Of a stretch of DNA of 38,142 nucleotides, positions 1 through 8,531 are shown in pieces. This stretch comes from Treponema sp. GTDB lineage: Bacteria > Spirochaetota > Spirochaetia > Treponematales > Treponemataceae. The stretch lies in NCBI GenBank assembly GCA_016282835.1, contig JAEELR010000245.1:1-38142 (forward strand). Direction: 5' to 3'. Position numbers and translations under genes: made by a program. Every line of letters starts with the position of its first letter. Position 1 is the first letter of the stretch. Under the pieces are notes generated by a model that did not search any database, had not been told where the DNA came from, and worked only from the letters and a program-made list of their open reading frames with translations.

Positions 1-94
1 TATTCTTCTCGTCGCCAGAAGTACATACTTTACAATCGCAGCCAATTACTGGAACTCCGTGACTTGTGCATGTTCCCGTTAGTGTCATTTCCAT
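1..94 (-). CDS. MBL-fold metallo-hydrolase, N-terminal fragment at window edge
   Basis: Reading the minus strand from ATG at 94 gives about 31 residues that run off the left edge. They contain the stretch SHGVPVIGCDCKVC, which is typical of the extreme N-terminus of metallo-beta-lactamase-fold hydrolases of the PhnP-like type (usual pattern GTGTSxGVPxxGCxCxVC, where the cysteines belong to a metal-binding insert). ATG at 88 is an alternative start. No Shine-Dalgarno is visible; a TTGTAC-17-TAAAAT promoter (130-125, 107-102) ends 7 nt before ATG 94. The catalytic HxHxDH motif lies outside the window, so the family call rests on the N-terminal motif alone. Confidence 0.68.
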   Translation of the reverse strand, partial: MEMTLTGTCTSHGVPVIGCDCKVCTSGDEKN

Positions 95-101
95 AGATTT
101 A

Positions 102-130
102 ATTTTATGACTCTGAATAAATTTGTACAA
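102..130 (-). promoter_or_regulatory. Predicted sigma-70 promoter for the MBL-fold gene
   Basis: On the minus strand TTGTAC (130-125) and TAAAAT (107-102) are separated by 17 bp. The -10 ends 7 nt before the ATG at 94, so the transcript would begin at or next to the start codon. Confidence 0.45.
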
Positions 131-264
131 GTTAAGATGATGTCTGTTTAGCAAAAATGTATTCTCGCAAAGAATCTGGTGGTGGTACACATAGGTTAAA
201 TTTCGAGTTTCAATTAGAAAGAGACTCAAAAATGTGGAAGCGCGCGGAATACAGTACATAGCTC

Positions 265-344
265 GTTTCAGAATCTGTATATGTATTTTTTGACAGATGC
301 TGAAATAAATTCAGCATGACGGTTATATACCAGTCTGTCATTCT
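265..344 (+). repeat. MITE-like palindromic repeat, copy 1 (right end truncated)
   Basis: This 80-bp block matches the block at 385-464 with about five mismatches (roughly 94 percent). It begins with GTTTCAGAAT, but the matching right terminal repeat breaks off after ATTCT at 340-344. Its centre is a perfect 8-bp stem with a 5-nt loop: ATGCTGAA (297-304), ATAAA, TTCAGCAT (310-317). A second nested pair is TGACAG (291-296) with CTGTCA (335-340). The structure resembles non-autonomous palindromic elements; no coding capacity is seen. Confidence 0.75.
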
Positions 345-384
345 TCCGCTACGCCACATTTGCACGCACTTGCTACAAATGTGT

Positions 385-469
385 GTTTCAGAATCTGTAT
401 GTGTATTTTTTGACAGATGGTGAAATAAATTCAGCATGACGGATATTTACCAGCCTGTCATTCTGAAAC
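385..469 (+). repeat. MITE-like palindromic repeat, copy 2 (complete, 10-bp terminal inverted repeats)
   Basis: This 85-bp unit has perfect 10-bp terminal inverted repeats, GTTTCAGAAT at 385-394 and ATTCTGAAAC at 460-469. The internal palindrome is the same as in copy 1 but with one mismatch in the stem (GGTGAA instead of GCTGAA). It lies exactly 120 bp downstream of copy 1. A core-only relative is found at 19911-19937. Apart from these repeats I see no gene in 95-529; a short, weaker inverted similarity links 229-248 with 345-362. Confidence 0.75.
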
Positions 470-494
470 AAACTCGACACGACAGGAAACTCTA

Positions 495-523
495 TTGACC
501 GGTTATTATTTTATATAGAAAAT
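495..523 (+). promoter_or_regulatory. Predicted promoter of the phosphodiester glycosidase lipoprotein
   Basis: TTGACC (495-500) is followed after 17 bp by GAAAAT (518-523), a weak -10. The ATG at 530 follows 6 nt later. No Shine-Dalgarno is visible in the short leader. Confidence 0.4.
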
Positions 524-529
524 ATTTTT

Positions 530-1402
530 ATGAAAAAAAACATCCTCGTTTACATTTCAATTATTCTTGTTTTTACGTCCTGTGTTACAACAAATAAAAA
601 TACAGATTTAGATTTTCTTAGTGATTTCAATGCAGAAACTTTAGTTACAGATGAAATACAATTTACAAAAATAAATGATTCAGCAGAATATGCTTTGCTG
701 GAAAACAAAATATACAGGCAGAAAGTTCATCTTGTAAAAATAAACCTCCTGTCTGAAAATATAAAACTTGAAGCCTATCCGAATGAAACTGTTTCTTATT
801 CATTAAAAAACGGAAGGAAGTATTTTACACCGGTTTCAACAAAAGAATTTGCAAAAAAACAGAATGCATTTGCGGCCATAAACACGACTCCCTTTGAGTA
901 CAAAAATATTTTTTCAAAGCGAACTATTTGCGGAACTCATAAAGCATCTGGCAATGAATATGGAATAATCGAAAACAGATATTGTGCGCTGTGTTTTAAC
1001 TGTAAAGGCGAAGACAGAAAGCTTATAAGTGAATGCAGAATTATACGAAATCAAACTGAAACTGAATTAGAAAAATATGACTTCTGCTTCGGCGGATTTT
1101 TTGTAATTCTGGAAAATGGCTGTGTAGAAGAAAAGTATAAAAACATAAAGGATGCCCGTGTTGCTGCAGGCTTGGCTGATGGCGGAAAAGTTTTGTACCT
1201 GATGGAAGTCGAAGGCGGTACATTCAGTAAGTTTTACGGCTTAAGCTATTCAGACTGTGCAAAAATATTTAAAGCCTTAGGCTGCTCTGATGCCATGCAA
1301 TTTGATGGCGGAAACTCTTCTCAGCTTGTACTGGAAGGCAGGGCTTTATCGAAAGTTTTTATGCGCGTAAAGCAGGCAGCTTTTCTTGGGTTTTCACAGT
1401 AA
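530..1402 (+). CDS. Lipoprotein with phosphodiester glycosidase (NAGPA-like) domain
   Basis: The 290-residue product starts with a lipoprotein signal peptide ending in VFTSC (lipidated Cys18), so it should be anchored to an envelope membrane. The C-terminal part carries the hallmark of the phosphodiester glycosidase / NAGPA-like family (Pfam PF09992): the AAGLADGGKVLYLMEVEGG segment, then a Leu-Gly-Cys-Ser-Asp-Ala segment and FDGGNSSQLVLEG near the end, equivalent to the family's DGG-S-S motif. Family members remove sugars attached through phosphodiester links; the bacterial substrate is usually unknown, so no substrate is claimed. The ATG is followed by a run of eight A. It stands apart from the next gene by about 77 bp. 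Confidence 0.8.
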   Translation: MKKNILVYISIILVFTSCVTTNKNTDLDFLSDFNAETLVTDEIQFTKINDSAEYALLENKIYRQKVHLVKINLLSENIKLEAYPNETVSYSLKNGRKYFTPVSTKEFAKKQNAFAAINTTPFEYKNIFSKRTICGTHKASGNEYGIIENRYCALCFNCKGEDRKLISECRIIRNQTETELEKYDFCFGGFFVILENGCVEEKYKNIKDARVAAGLADGGKVLYLMEVEGGTFSKFYGLSYSDCAKIFKALGCSDAMQFDGGNSSQLVLEGRALSKVFMRVKQAAFLGFSQ

Positions 1403-1479
1403 TCAGTAACTTTGCCCTTTATAAATTGTTTCTATTTTTAAAATATGTTATATTCTTTCTAGTTTTTAGGAAAATTGAT

Positions 1480-1860
1480 ATGAAAAATAATTATTTAAAA
1501 GTATTTGCTTTAAGTGTGTTTATGCTGTTTGCTTCATGCATTTCTTCTAAAGTTGATGTTCCATATTCTGCAACCAGCCGTGAAATTGTTCAGATGGCAC
1601 AGACAGAATTCAATAATGGAATGTATCATCGTGCATTAGCTTATTATTCAACTTTACTCCAGCGCTATGGAAACGATAATGCAGTTTATGTAGAAGGCCG
1701 CTACGAAATTGCTCACATTTATATAAAGCAAAAAAAATATTCTCAGGCAAAACCAATGCTTGAAGAAGTTATTGAGCTTTACAATTCTATGCCTCCTGGA
1801 TCTTTACCGGGTGCATTTAAGAAACTCGCTCAAAACGATTTGGCTAAGATTCCGGGATAA
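1480..1860 (+). CDS. Small TPR-like lipoprotein
   Basis: The product has 126 residues. The start at ATG 1480 is chosen because AGGA lies about 8 nt upstream and because it places a signal peptide directly at the N-terminus, ending in LFASC (Cys20). The mature part contains helical repeats of tetratricopeptide type, for instance AQTEFNNGMYHRALAYYSTL followed by a second unit KQKKYSQAKPMLEEVIELY. It is probably a periplasmic or outer-membrane scaffold lipoprotein (BamD/YbgF-like in architecture only). The last 17 bp overlap the 3' end of the convergent vWA gene. Confidence 0.75.
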   Translation: MKNNYLKVFALSVFMLFASCISSKVDVPYSATSREIVQMAQTEFNNGMYHRALAYYSTLLQRYGNDNAVYVEGRYEIAHIYIKQKKYSQAKPMLEEVIELYNSMPPGSLPGAFKKLAQNDLAKIPG

Positions 1861-3046
1861 TTATACAATCTATAGTAATATTTTTCCCCTTTGCCATAGG
1901 AATAATTTTTTCCAGTGTCAGGGCTTTTGGTCCGCGTGGCTTTTCGTGTGGTGGTGCATCTCCTAAAAGAATTATTTTCTTAACCGCATCATCACGCCAC
2001 GAATAAAACTGAATCGAGCTGTATAGCGCTTCGTAAACTGCTTCCGGCTTATCACCGCCTTCATTTCCTTTTATAGAAATCGAGTTTAAGCTTCTGGAAA
2101 ACTCTTCAAATTTTTGTGTGAACGCAAAATATCTTACAGGCATTGTTTTATAACTGTAACTGTCGTTGTAATCCCTGTAGCACAAAAGCCCGATTCTTAT
2201 ATCTTCAAATTCATTAAGCTTTTCTAAGAGATCCGGCAGCCATTTTTCTTTAAGCACTTTCATGTCATCTTTCATACTGCCGGTTGTGTCTATTGCAAAA
2301 ACTACATCTGCTTTCTGCTTCGGGAGTTTTTCCAGTTCTTCATTCAATTCTTCCGGTAAAAATTCAGCGCCTTTTGAAATCGAAAAGAGCCCTGCTGCAC
2401 TTGCTGCAACTTCCTGGAATCTCTGGGCGGTTTCAGGATTATAATTTGCAGTCAGAACAATTTCTTCTTTTTTCTCTGGTTTCCTGAAGTCAAACATAAA
2501 CGGATTGTCTTTAAACTTTCCTTCGTAATTACAGAATTTTTTCTCGAAGGTCCTTATGTTTATAAAAGTTCCCTTGCCGATTGTAACACTTCCGTTTCTT
2601 GCCCAGGGATAGCCGTAATGAATTGTCCTGGAAATAAAAATCTTAAAGGCTTCGCTTAAATCCTTGTCCTTAATTACAGTTGAACTTATAAGGGAATACT
2701 TTGCGTACTCAGATTCAAGCTGCTTTCCGTTCAGTATGCGGATTTCGTCTCCGTTTGTTTCGTTCCATTCAAGTGCACGGTATGCGTAGTTTGCAGCTTT
2801 CCCCTCGGGGTCTTTAGTTGTTTCCGTTAACATTACGCTTTCATAGGCAGCTTTTTTCTTTATGTATAAATTAACGCCTTTAAATTCATGCGAGTCAAAT
2901 ACTTCTTCTATCTTTAAGTCTTCGGCGCTTACTTTCATTTCTAAGTTTTCTTCAGTTTCTTCAGACTGTGCTTTATCTATTTTTTGAGTGTAGGCTGTGT
3001 TTATAAGTGCGAATAGAATGAGTGTAAAAACAATACTTTTCTTCAT
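1844..3046 (-). CDS. Secreted von Willebrand factor type A domain protein
   Basis: From ATG 3046 the product has 400 residues and begins with a signal peptide (MKKSIVFTLILFALINTAYT). The C-terminal half is a vWA domain: VVFAIDTTGSMKDDM holds the DxTGS metal-ion-dependent adhesion site, and IILLGDAPPHE is the later conserved strand. The N-terminal half is not recognised; it contains several Lys-rich and Tyr-rich strands. vWA proteins bind protein partners through a divalent cation, in the periplasm or at the surface here. A second possible start is ATG 3067, with TATATA 5 nt upstream. The 3' end overlaps the convergent TPR lipoprotein gene by 17 bp, with no terminator between them. Confidence 0.8.
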   Translation of the reverse strand: MKKSIVFTLILFALINTAYTQKIDKAQSEETEENLEMKVSAEDLKIEEVFDSHEFKGVNLYIKKKAAYESVMLTETTKDPEGKAANYAYRALEWNETNGDEIRILNGKQLESEYAKYSLISSTVIKDKDLSEAFKIFISRTIHYGYPWARNGSVTIGKGTFINIRTFEKKFCNYEGKFKDNPFMFDFRKPEKKEEIVLTANYNPETAQRFQEVAASAAGLFSISKGAEFLPEELNEELEKLPKQKADVVFAIDTTGSMKDDMKVLKEKWLPDLLEKLNEFEDIRIGLLCYRDYNDSYSYKTMPVRYFAFTQKFEEFSRSLNSISIKGNEGGDKPEAVYEALYSSIQFYSWRDDAVKKIILLGDAPPHEKPRGPKALTLEKIIPMAKGKNITIDCIIIPES

Positions 3047-3241
3047 ATTATATTTATCGGCTTCCATTTTGATATATACAGTTGCTGCTTAATAAAATAA
3101 ATTTGCTTTATACAGATATCAGGTTTATAATTTTTAAGATGATATTTAGTTTCTTTTTAGATAACTTTAATATTACTGAATAGAGGGAATCTCTGAAAAT
3201 TCATTTTAATGATTCGTTAGAGGTCCTGAATGGAGATTTAT

Positions 3242-4240
3242 ATGAAAAAAAGTAGAGTTTTAGTTTTATGCACATCGATTGTGCTGGCTTTGTCTTCCTG
3301 CTCAAGCTGGAAAGCGGGTGATTTTCTGGAAAAAGGTAAAAATGACGGAAGATTTTGTTCTCAAAAAGAGATTGATCAAGCCATTGATTATCTGGAAAAA
3401 TTTAGAAAAAAGAAAGGAATATCCGAGTATGAGATTTTAAGTGAAGAAAAAACTGAATTAAAATTGATTAAACGAGATGATACATGGTATTTAGATGTAA
3501 AAGTAAATGATTTACCTATGAGATTTTTTTTAGATACAGGCAGTGGTTTTTCAGGAATTTTTTACGATACTGTTAAACTTTTTGGGAAAAATTATGATGA
3601 TTATAGTGCGACTTTAGAAGGATTAGATAAAGGTGATATTTTTTATTATTTTGTAAGAAAAGTTGAGTTTGCAAATGTAAGATGTAATTATATATGTTGT
3701 CCATCAGATTTATTAAGTAGTTTCCCGGGTGCCTCTGGAGTTTTAGGTGATTATGAGTTATTTAATGATACTAAAATTCTTTCACTTGATTTAAGAAATA
3801 ACAGAATTATTTATAACGATGAAATTCCTGACTGTAAGCCTGTTAAATTTGAATATTGTTCTGAAAACGGGTATTTAGTTCTTTATGTAAAGATTGGTTC
3901 AAAAGAGTATCTTGCAGATCTGGATACGGGCTGGCCTGATTATGGAATGTGTAGTATAGATTTTAATGAATCAAATCAAATTGTTGATTATGATATTCCT
4001 ATGAATAATGGCTGGATTAAAGAAGTAAATGATGCTTCAAAACTTGTAACTGTTCCAACTATTGAAATGGGTGATTTTGTTCTGGAAAATTATGCACTTA
4101 ACAGGGTTGAAGAAGGCGGCTCTTATGATACTTACTGGAATTGTGAAATTGTTTTAGGCGAATGCTTTTTTGAAAGAGCAAAGCTTACTTTTGATGTAGA
4201 AAACGGCCTGTGTTATGTTCAGCCTGCTGTAAAAGAGTAG
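3242..4240 (+). CDS. Bilobal aspartyl protease-like lipoprotein
   Basis: The start at 3242 has GGAG about 7 nt upstream and directly precedes a lipoprotein signal peptide ending LALSSC (Cys20); the product has 332 residues. Two DTG triads are present: RFFLDTGSGFSG (Asp98) and EYLADLDTGWPDYG (Asp228). Each is followed by a Leu-Gly motif, GASGVLGDYELF and EIVLGECFFERAKLTFD. This is the arrangement of aspartic proteases, where each lobe supplies one catalytic Asp and a psi-loop Gly. Bacterial relatives are retropepsin-like (PF13650/PF13975 type), often with a PDZ domain; none is seen here. The second triad is followed by WPDYG rather than the usual S/T-x, so activity in that lobe is uncertain. 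It is a single-gene unit. Confidence 0.72.
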   Translation: MKKSRVLVLCTSIVLALSSCSSWKAGDFLEKGKNDGRFCSQKEIDQAIDYLEKFRKKKGISEYEILSEEKTELKLIKRDDTWYLDVKVNDLPMRFFLDTGSGFSGIFYDTVKLFGKNYDDYSATLEGLDKGDIFYYFVRKVEFANVRCNYICCPSDLLSSFPGASGVLGDYELFNDTKILSLDLRNNRIIYNDEIPDCKPVKFEYCSENGYLVLYVKIGSKEYLADLDTGWPDYGMCSIDFNESNQIVDYDIPMNNGWIKEVNDASKLVTVPTIEMGDFVLENYALNRVEEGGSYDTYWNCEIVLGECFFERAKLTFDVENGLCYVQPAVKE

Positions 4241-4370
4241 GTGTTTTAACCGGGGGTAAAGAAAACGTAATATTTAAATTTTTTATTTTTTTTTAATATT
4301 TTTGTAGTATAATTATTATATAGTGTCGGGTAGTTATTGAGTCTAAATTTTTATATATGTGAGTTGTGCT

Positions 4371-6440
4371 ATGAATATTAGAAAAGGTAAAGTAAATAAA
4401 AGATCCTCTCTTGTTCGGAATATTGTTATTCTTATTATTGCCAGTTTTATAGTTTTTACTGTTGTTTTAGGCTTCATCGTAGCTAATAGGCTTTCAAGCG
4501 GTCTTGATAAATACTTTAACAAAGAACTGAAAATGTATTCTAAGGTTGCAGAGGATAAAGTTTACGAACGACTCCAGGAAATCAATAATATTGCAGACTG
4601 GGTTTATTACATTATAAATAAATCCTACAACGGCTCTGGCTTTGACATAAAAGCTCTTGATGAAATTTGTGAAGAAGCTGTTGATGTAAAAAACATGGAC
4701 TCTTTCGCAGTCTATGATGAATATGGTGATTTAGTTACTGATCCTGAGTACGACAAGTTTGATACCTCAGAGTTTTTAATGGAATCGTTAAACGGAAGAT
4801 CAATCCAGAAAATAGTAAAAGAAGATGAATTTGTTCATGGCGTAGTTTCCATTCCTATCTATATAAATGATGTTCTAAAAGGTGCCTTTGTAATCGATGA
4901 TATTATCTGCGACGAACAGTTTGTTTATGTAATGAAAGATTACACTGACTGTGAGTTTACTGTATTTGATGGTGGAAGCCGCCTGTTTACGACTTTGCCT
5001 GGAATGCAGGATACAATAATCGGTGACATGAATTTAATTCATAGAGCTGAACAAGGCGAGGTTACTTCACTTACGACTCTTATTAACGGGGAAAAATATC
5101 TGGCGTATTATTTCCCTCTTCATGACCAGAGAGGAAAATTTGTTACTACTTTCTTCTTCGGAAAAGATATTAAGCAGGTTGATATTGTAACAAGAACTAT
5201 TTTCACTCCTTTCATTATCATTGCAATTGTAATTTCAGTCCTGTTCGTTTTGGGAATTATTGGAACTTTAAATTTTACTTTTATCGCTCCATTCCAGAGA
5301 GTTCAGAAAGCAATTTCAAATTTATCATCAGGAAATGCAGACCTCACCTACAGGCTTCCAATTACAGGTAATAATGAATTCACAAAGCTTTCAGAAGATG
5401 TCAATTCGTTTATCGTTCTGCTGCATGAAATAATCGTTGAACTTAATAATACACAAAATGCTCTTGTAGAAATTACTGAAATGCTTGGCGCAAACTCTCA
5501 GCAGTCAGCAAGTGCTACATCTGAAATTTTAGCAAATATAAACGGAGTTAGAACTCAGTCATTGAATCAGTCGGAAGCAGTAAGCAAAACTTCTGATGTT
5601 CTGGCAAAGACTTCTATGGATGTTAATAATCTCGATAATCTGATTGTTGAACAGGCTACTGGTATAGAACAGTCTTCTGTTGCAATTGAAGAGATGCTTA
5701 AGAATATTTCATCCGTTTCTGAATCCGTTAAACGAATGGCAGAAAGCTATAAGATTTTATCGCAGACAGTTTCTGAAGGAAAAGAAAAGCTTGCAAGTGT
5801 AAATGGTAAAGTAAATCAAATTAATGAACAGTCAAAAATGCTTGTTAAAGCAAATGCCATTATTTCATCTATCGCAGCACAAACAAACCTTCTTTCAATG
5901 AATGCTGCAATTGAAGCTGCTCATGCCGGTGAAGCTGGAGAAGGCTTTAGTGTTGTTGCAAGTGAAATTCGTAAGCTTGCAGAAACTTCGAGTGTTCAGT
6001 CAAAAAATATTGCTGCCGAACTAAAAGGAATTTCTGCTTCTATTAAAGATGTTGTTAATTTGTCCAGAGAGTCACAGTCTGCCTTTGGTCAAATTGTAGA
6101 AAAGCTTGATATGACTGATGTTATTATTCATGAAATTGATAACGCAATGTCAGAACAGGAAAGTGCTTCAAAGCAAATCTATGAGTCTCTCGGTGATATT
6201 AAAAATCAGTCGGTTCAGGTAAGTGATAAAGCAAAAGTCATGAATGATGAAATTAAAACTGTGTTAAATGATATGAACGATTTGAACCAGATTTCAGCAA
6301 CAGTTTTGGGCAGTATGGATGAAATGAATTCCGGGGCAGAACAGATTAACCAGGCCGCACAGGATGTTTCTGATATGGCAGTTCAAACTTCCGAGCACAT
6401 CAAGACAATGAAGAACCAACTTAATCAGTTTATTGTTTAA
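4371..6440 (+). CDS. Methyl-accepting chemotaxis protein (Cache-type sensor, HAMP, MCP signalling)
   Basis: The product has 689 residues from ATG 4371 (GTG 4359 is an alternative; neither has a clear Shine-Dalgarno). An N-terminal transmembrane helix (IVILIIASFIVFTVVLGFIV) is followed by an extracytoplasmic region of about 245 residues with Cache-like features, including MDSFAVYDEYGDLVTDP. A second transmembrane helix (IIIAIVISVLFVLGIIG) leads into a HAMP segment (AISNLSSGNADLTYRLP). The signalling hairpin tip is clear: SIAAQTNLLSMNAAIEAAHA, then AGEGFSVVASEIRKLAE. There is no C-terminal CheR-tethering pentapeptide. It should report an unknown ligand to CheA/CheW. A TATAAT at 4308-4313 is a possible -10. 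It converges with the transglycosylase gene with one base between the stops. Confidence 0.92.
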   Translation: MNIRKGKVNKRSSLVRNIVILIIASFIVFTVVLGFIVANRLSSGLDKYFNKELKMYSKVAEDKVYERLQEINNIADWVYYIINKSYNGSGFDIKALDEICEEAVDVKNMDSFAVYDEYGDLVTDPEYDKFDTSEFLMESLNGRSIQKIVKEDEFVHGVVSIPIYINDVLKGAFVIDDIICDEQFVYVMKDYTDCEFTVFDGGSRLFTTLPGMQDTIIGDMNLIHRAEQGEVTSLTTLINGEKYLAYYFPLHDQRGKFVTTFFFGKDIKQVDIVTRTIFTPFIIIAIVISVLFVLGIIGTLNFTFIAPFQRVQKAISNLSSGNADLTYRLPITGNNEFTKLSEDVNSFIVLLHEIIVELNNTQNALVEITEMLGANSQQSASATSEILANINGVRTQSLNQSEAVSKTSDVLAKTSMDVNNLDNLIVEQATGIEQSSVAIEEMLKNISSVSESVKRMAESYKILSQTVSEGKEKLASVNGKVNQINEQSKMLVKANAIISSIAAQTNLLSMNAAIEAAHAGEAGEGFSVVASEIRKLAETSSVQSKNIAAELKGISASIKDVVNLSRESQSAFGQIVEKLDMTDVIIHEIDNAMSEQESASKQIYESLGDIKNQSVQVSDKAKVMNDEIKTVLNDMNDLNQISATVLGSMDEMNSGAEQINQAAQDVSDMAVQTSEHIKTMKNQLNQFIV

Positions 6441-6441
6441 T

Positions 6442-7368
6442 TTATTTTGTATTCTGTTTTTTCAGTTGTCTCAGTTTTTCAGCAGCTTCTTTTGCGCTTC
6501 CTTTTGGAACTCTCAGTTTCCAGGTCATCTCCGGCGGCGTATAGTTTTTTATTAAAGCCGGGTTTAATTTTTTCAAAGTCTCAAAGTCAATTTCCGTTAC
6601 AGAAGAAATTTTTTCTAAACTGATTTTGCCCGTTATGTTTATGTAATCAAAGGTCTCTGGAGCAAGCCCGTAAATCATTTTGTCGCAGGCAGCAATCTGA
6701 ATCAGTCCCCAGTATTCGGCGTTATCAATTATGTCTGCTATTGCCAGAAGCTTTGGAACATACTCGGCAGTTTCTTTTCGTATGTATCCGTTTTCTGCCA
6801 GGTACCAGAAGTCCTTTCCAGGATGTGCCTTTTGAATCCGCTTTATTGCTCCGGCTCCCATATTGTATGCTGCAAGAGCAAACGCCCAGTCACCAAAGGT
6901 TTTGTAGTTGTCCAGGAGCTTGTGAAGGGCAGCGTCTGTTTCTTTCCACGGGTCGTAGCGTTCATCATACCACCAGTTTTTTTTCATGTAGGGGCTCATG
7001 CTGTTTTCCATGAATTGCCACAATCCCGTTGCGCCTGAACTTGAGACTGCCGTAACTTTATAATTGCTTTCTACAATCGGCAGATACTGCAAGCATAAAG
7101 GCATTTTCTTTTTCTTGAGCTGGCTTTTTATGTACGGTCTGTATGGAATTGAATCAATCAATACATCACTCAGCCATTTGATTTTGGAATCTGCCATGTA
7201 AAGCTCTCTGAAGTGTTTTGTTGATTTTTGATTTAATCCTTTTATGCCAACGCCTTTTCTCTGACTTTCTTCAACTGTATAGAAATGTGTGTTTGCAAAG
7301 AGAGTTTTTGTGTTTATAAAAAGTATGAGAAGAAAAAATAAAAACTTTAGCTTAGAGTTTTTCACCAA
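6442..7368 (-). CDS. MltD-like lytic transglycosylase
   Basis: The product has 308 residues, from TTG 7368 or GTG 7365 (GGGAA lies upstream). A signal peptide (KFLFFLLILFINTKTLFA) is followed by an SLT (GH23) domain. QYLPIVESNYKVTAVSSSGA contains the catalytic Glu (about Glu100), GLWQFM is the family's next motif, and FALAAYNMGAGAIKR is the conserved AYN(A/M)G block. The C-terminal segment (KISLEKISSVTEIDFETLKK) looks LysM-like, as in MltD. It cleaves the glycan strands of peptidoglycan with 1,6-anhydro formation. Its start lies 17 bp inside the end of the upstream lipoprotein gene, so the two form a translationally coupled operon. Confidence 0.88.
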   Translation of the reverse strand: MVKNSKLKFLFFLLILFINTKTLFANTHFYTVEESQRKGVGIKGLNQKSTKHFRELYMADSKIKWLSDVLIDSIPYRPYIKSQLKKKKMPLCLQYLPIVESNYKVTAVSSSGATGLWQFMENSMSPYMKKNWWYDERYDPWKETDAALHKLLDNYKTFGDWAFALAAYNMGAGAIKRIQKAHPGKDFWYLAENGYIRKETAEYVPKLLAIADIIDNAEYWGLIQIAACDKMIYGLAPETFDYINITGKISLEKISSVTEIDFETLKKLNPALIKNYTPPEMTWKLRVPKGSAKEAAEKLRQLKKQNTK

Positions 7369-8407
7369 AATAGATTCCCGCCCATTCCCAACGTCCGTGA
7401 ATTTCAGAGTCAGCAGGGAAATTTACTTTTCTAAAATATAAGTACCATACATTGATATAATTACTCCAGCCCCAGGTTTTTAAATAAGCTTCTGTAGGGC
7501 CTGAATCTTCATCAAGTTCTGCATTGTATCGGATTCGGTTTCCACGCATAAAGTCATGCATACTAAAACTTTCCTGTGCATTAGAGTCTGTTTCATCCTG
7601 ACGCCAGGACATTGCAAAGAAATTAACTTTAGAGCGGTAACTGTCTAAGGCTTTGTAGTTATAGTTTGAAATTGCTTTTTTGATTGCGCTTACCAGGGCA
7701 TCTACCGATTCAAAAGTCCAGTCCTTTGGAGAGTTATTAAAATCAATTAACTGGCGTGCGGTTAAATATGCATTCGGATAGCCGGAGATTTGTATGCTGT
7801 TTGCATCTTCCTGATCTAAAAATTTCTGGTATGTTTTAAGGGCTAAATTCCATTCGCCTAAGTTTTCATATTCAATTGCTGTTCTAAAGTATAATTCTGT
7901 AATTTTTACATTGCCCGGGAAGCGTGTAGACAGCTGGTTAAAATAAGAAATTCTATTTGTAGGATTTGTACTGATTTGTATTAAATGCTGAAGGCACAGG
8001 AAATGAATTGATTTTCCAAGCACCATTAAATCTTCATAGTTATTGATGATTCGTTCAAAGTAGTAGCGGGCCATTGGTTTTGCATCTGTTTCAAGATAAG
8101 CAAAGGCTGTCATTAAAAGCCAGTAGCAGTTATATGAATCGTCAGGATGTTTTTCTACCCAGTCAGTTAAGAACAAAATCAGTGAATTATAATCTTTAAT
8201 CGAAAGCATATTGTTAGCGATTCTGTTTACAATTGCGTATCTTGTTTCCTTTGAGTGATTTTCATTCTGTAGAAGGTTATAGAGTGAATTCTGTACAAAT
8301 GTATAATTTTTATTGTTTTGCTGAGCTTTAAGTAAAGTCTGTTTAGAACACGATGCTGTTATTGCTGAAATTAAGAAAATAAATAGAAAGCATTTGAAAA
8401 ACTTCAT
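7352..8407 (-). CDS. Lipoprotein of unknown function, helical/TPR-like
   Basis: The product has 351 residues from ATG 8407, the codon that starts a lipoprotein signal peptide ending ITASC (Cys20). The rest looks mostly helical with TPR-like spacing (for example YFRTAIEYENLGEWNLALKT) and ends in an aromatic-rich segment (NYINVWYLYFRKVNF). I do not recognise a catalytic family. It overlaps the downstream lytic transglycosylase gene by 17 bp, suggesting a role in cell-wall turnover or in holding the transglycosylase in place; that is inference. The promoter at 8443-8414 places the transcript start at the ATG. Confidence 0.72.
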   Translation of the reverse strand: MKFFKCFLFIFLISAITASCSKQTLLKAQQNNKNYTFVQNSLYNLLQNENHSKETRYAIVNRIANNMLSIKDYNSLILFLTDWVEKHPDDSYNCYWLLMTAFAYLETDAKPMARYYFERIINNYEDLMVLGKSIHFLCLQHLIQISTNPTNRISYFNQLSTRFPGNVKITELYFRTAIEYENLGEWNLALKTYQKFLDQEDANSIQISGYPNAYLTARQLIDFNNSPKDWTFESVDALVSAIKKAISNYNYKALDSYRSKVNFFAMSWRQDETDSNAQESFSMHDFMRGNRIRYNAELDEDSGPTEAYLKTWGWSNYINVWYLYFRKVNFPADSEIHGRWEWAGIYFGEKL

Positions 8408-8413
8408 GGAGTA

Positions 8414-8443
8414 ATTGTAGCAAAAATAATTACTTGTTGGCAA
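8414..8443 (-). promoter_or_regulatory. Promoter of the lipoprotein-transglycosylase operon
   Basis: On the minus strand TTGCCA (8443-8438) and TACAAT (8419-8414) are 18 bp apart, with TG one base before the -10 (extended -10). The ATG at 8407 is only 6 nt after the -10 and no Shine-Dalgarno exists, so a leaderless transcript is predicted. Confidence 0.6.
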
Positions 8444-8531
8444 GAATGGATTCTTGTTGTATCCTATTTAAAGGTATATATAAAAATAAAATAGGTATTT
8501 TTGTATTTAAATTTATTTTACTGGGGGCGGT

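Noticed and set aside
210..437. Small minus-strand frame in the left intergenic region
   Set aside because: It simply translates the two copies of the palindromic repeat, giving an internally duplicated peptide; no start signals.
4359..4370. GTG 4359 as the start of the chemotaxis receptor
   Set aside because: It adds only four residues before a typical MCP N-terminus and has no ribosome-binding site; kept as an alternative only.
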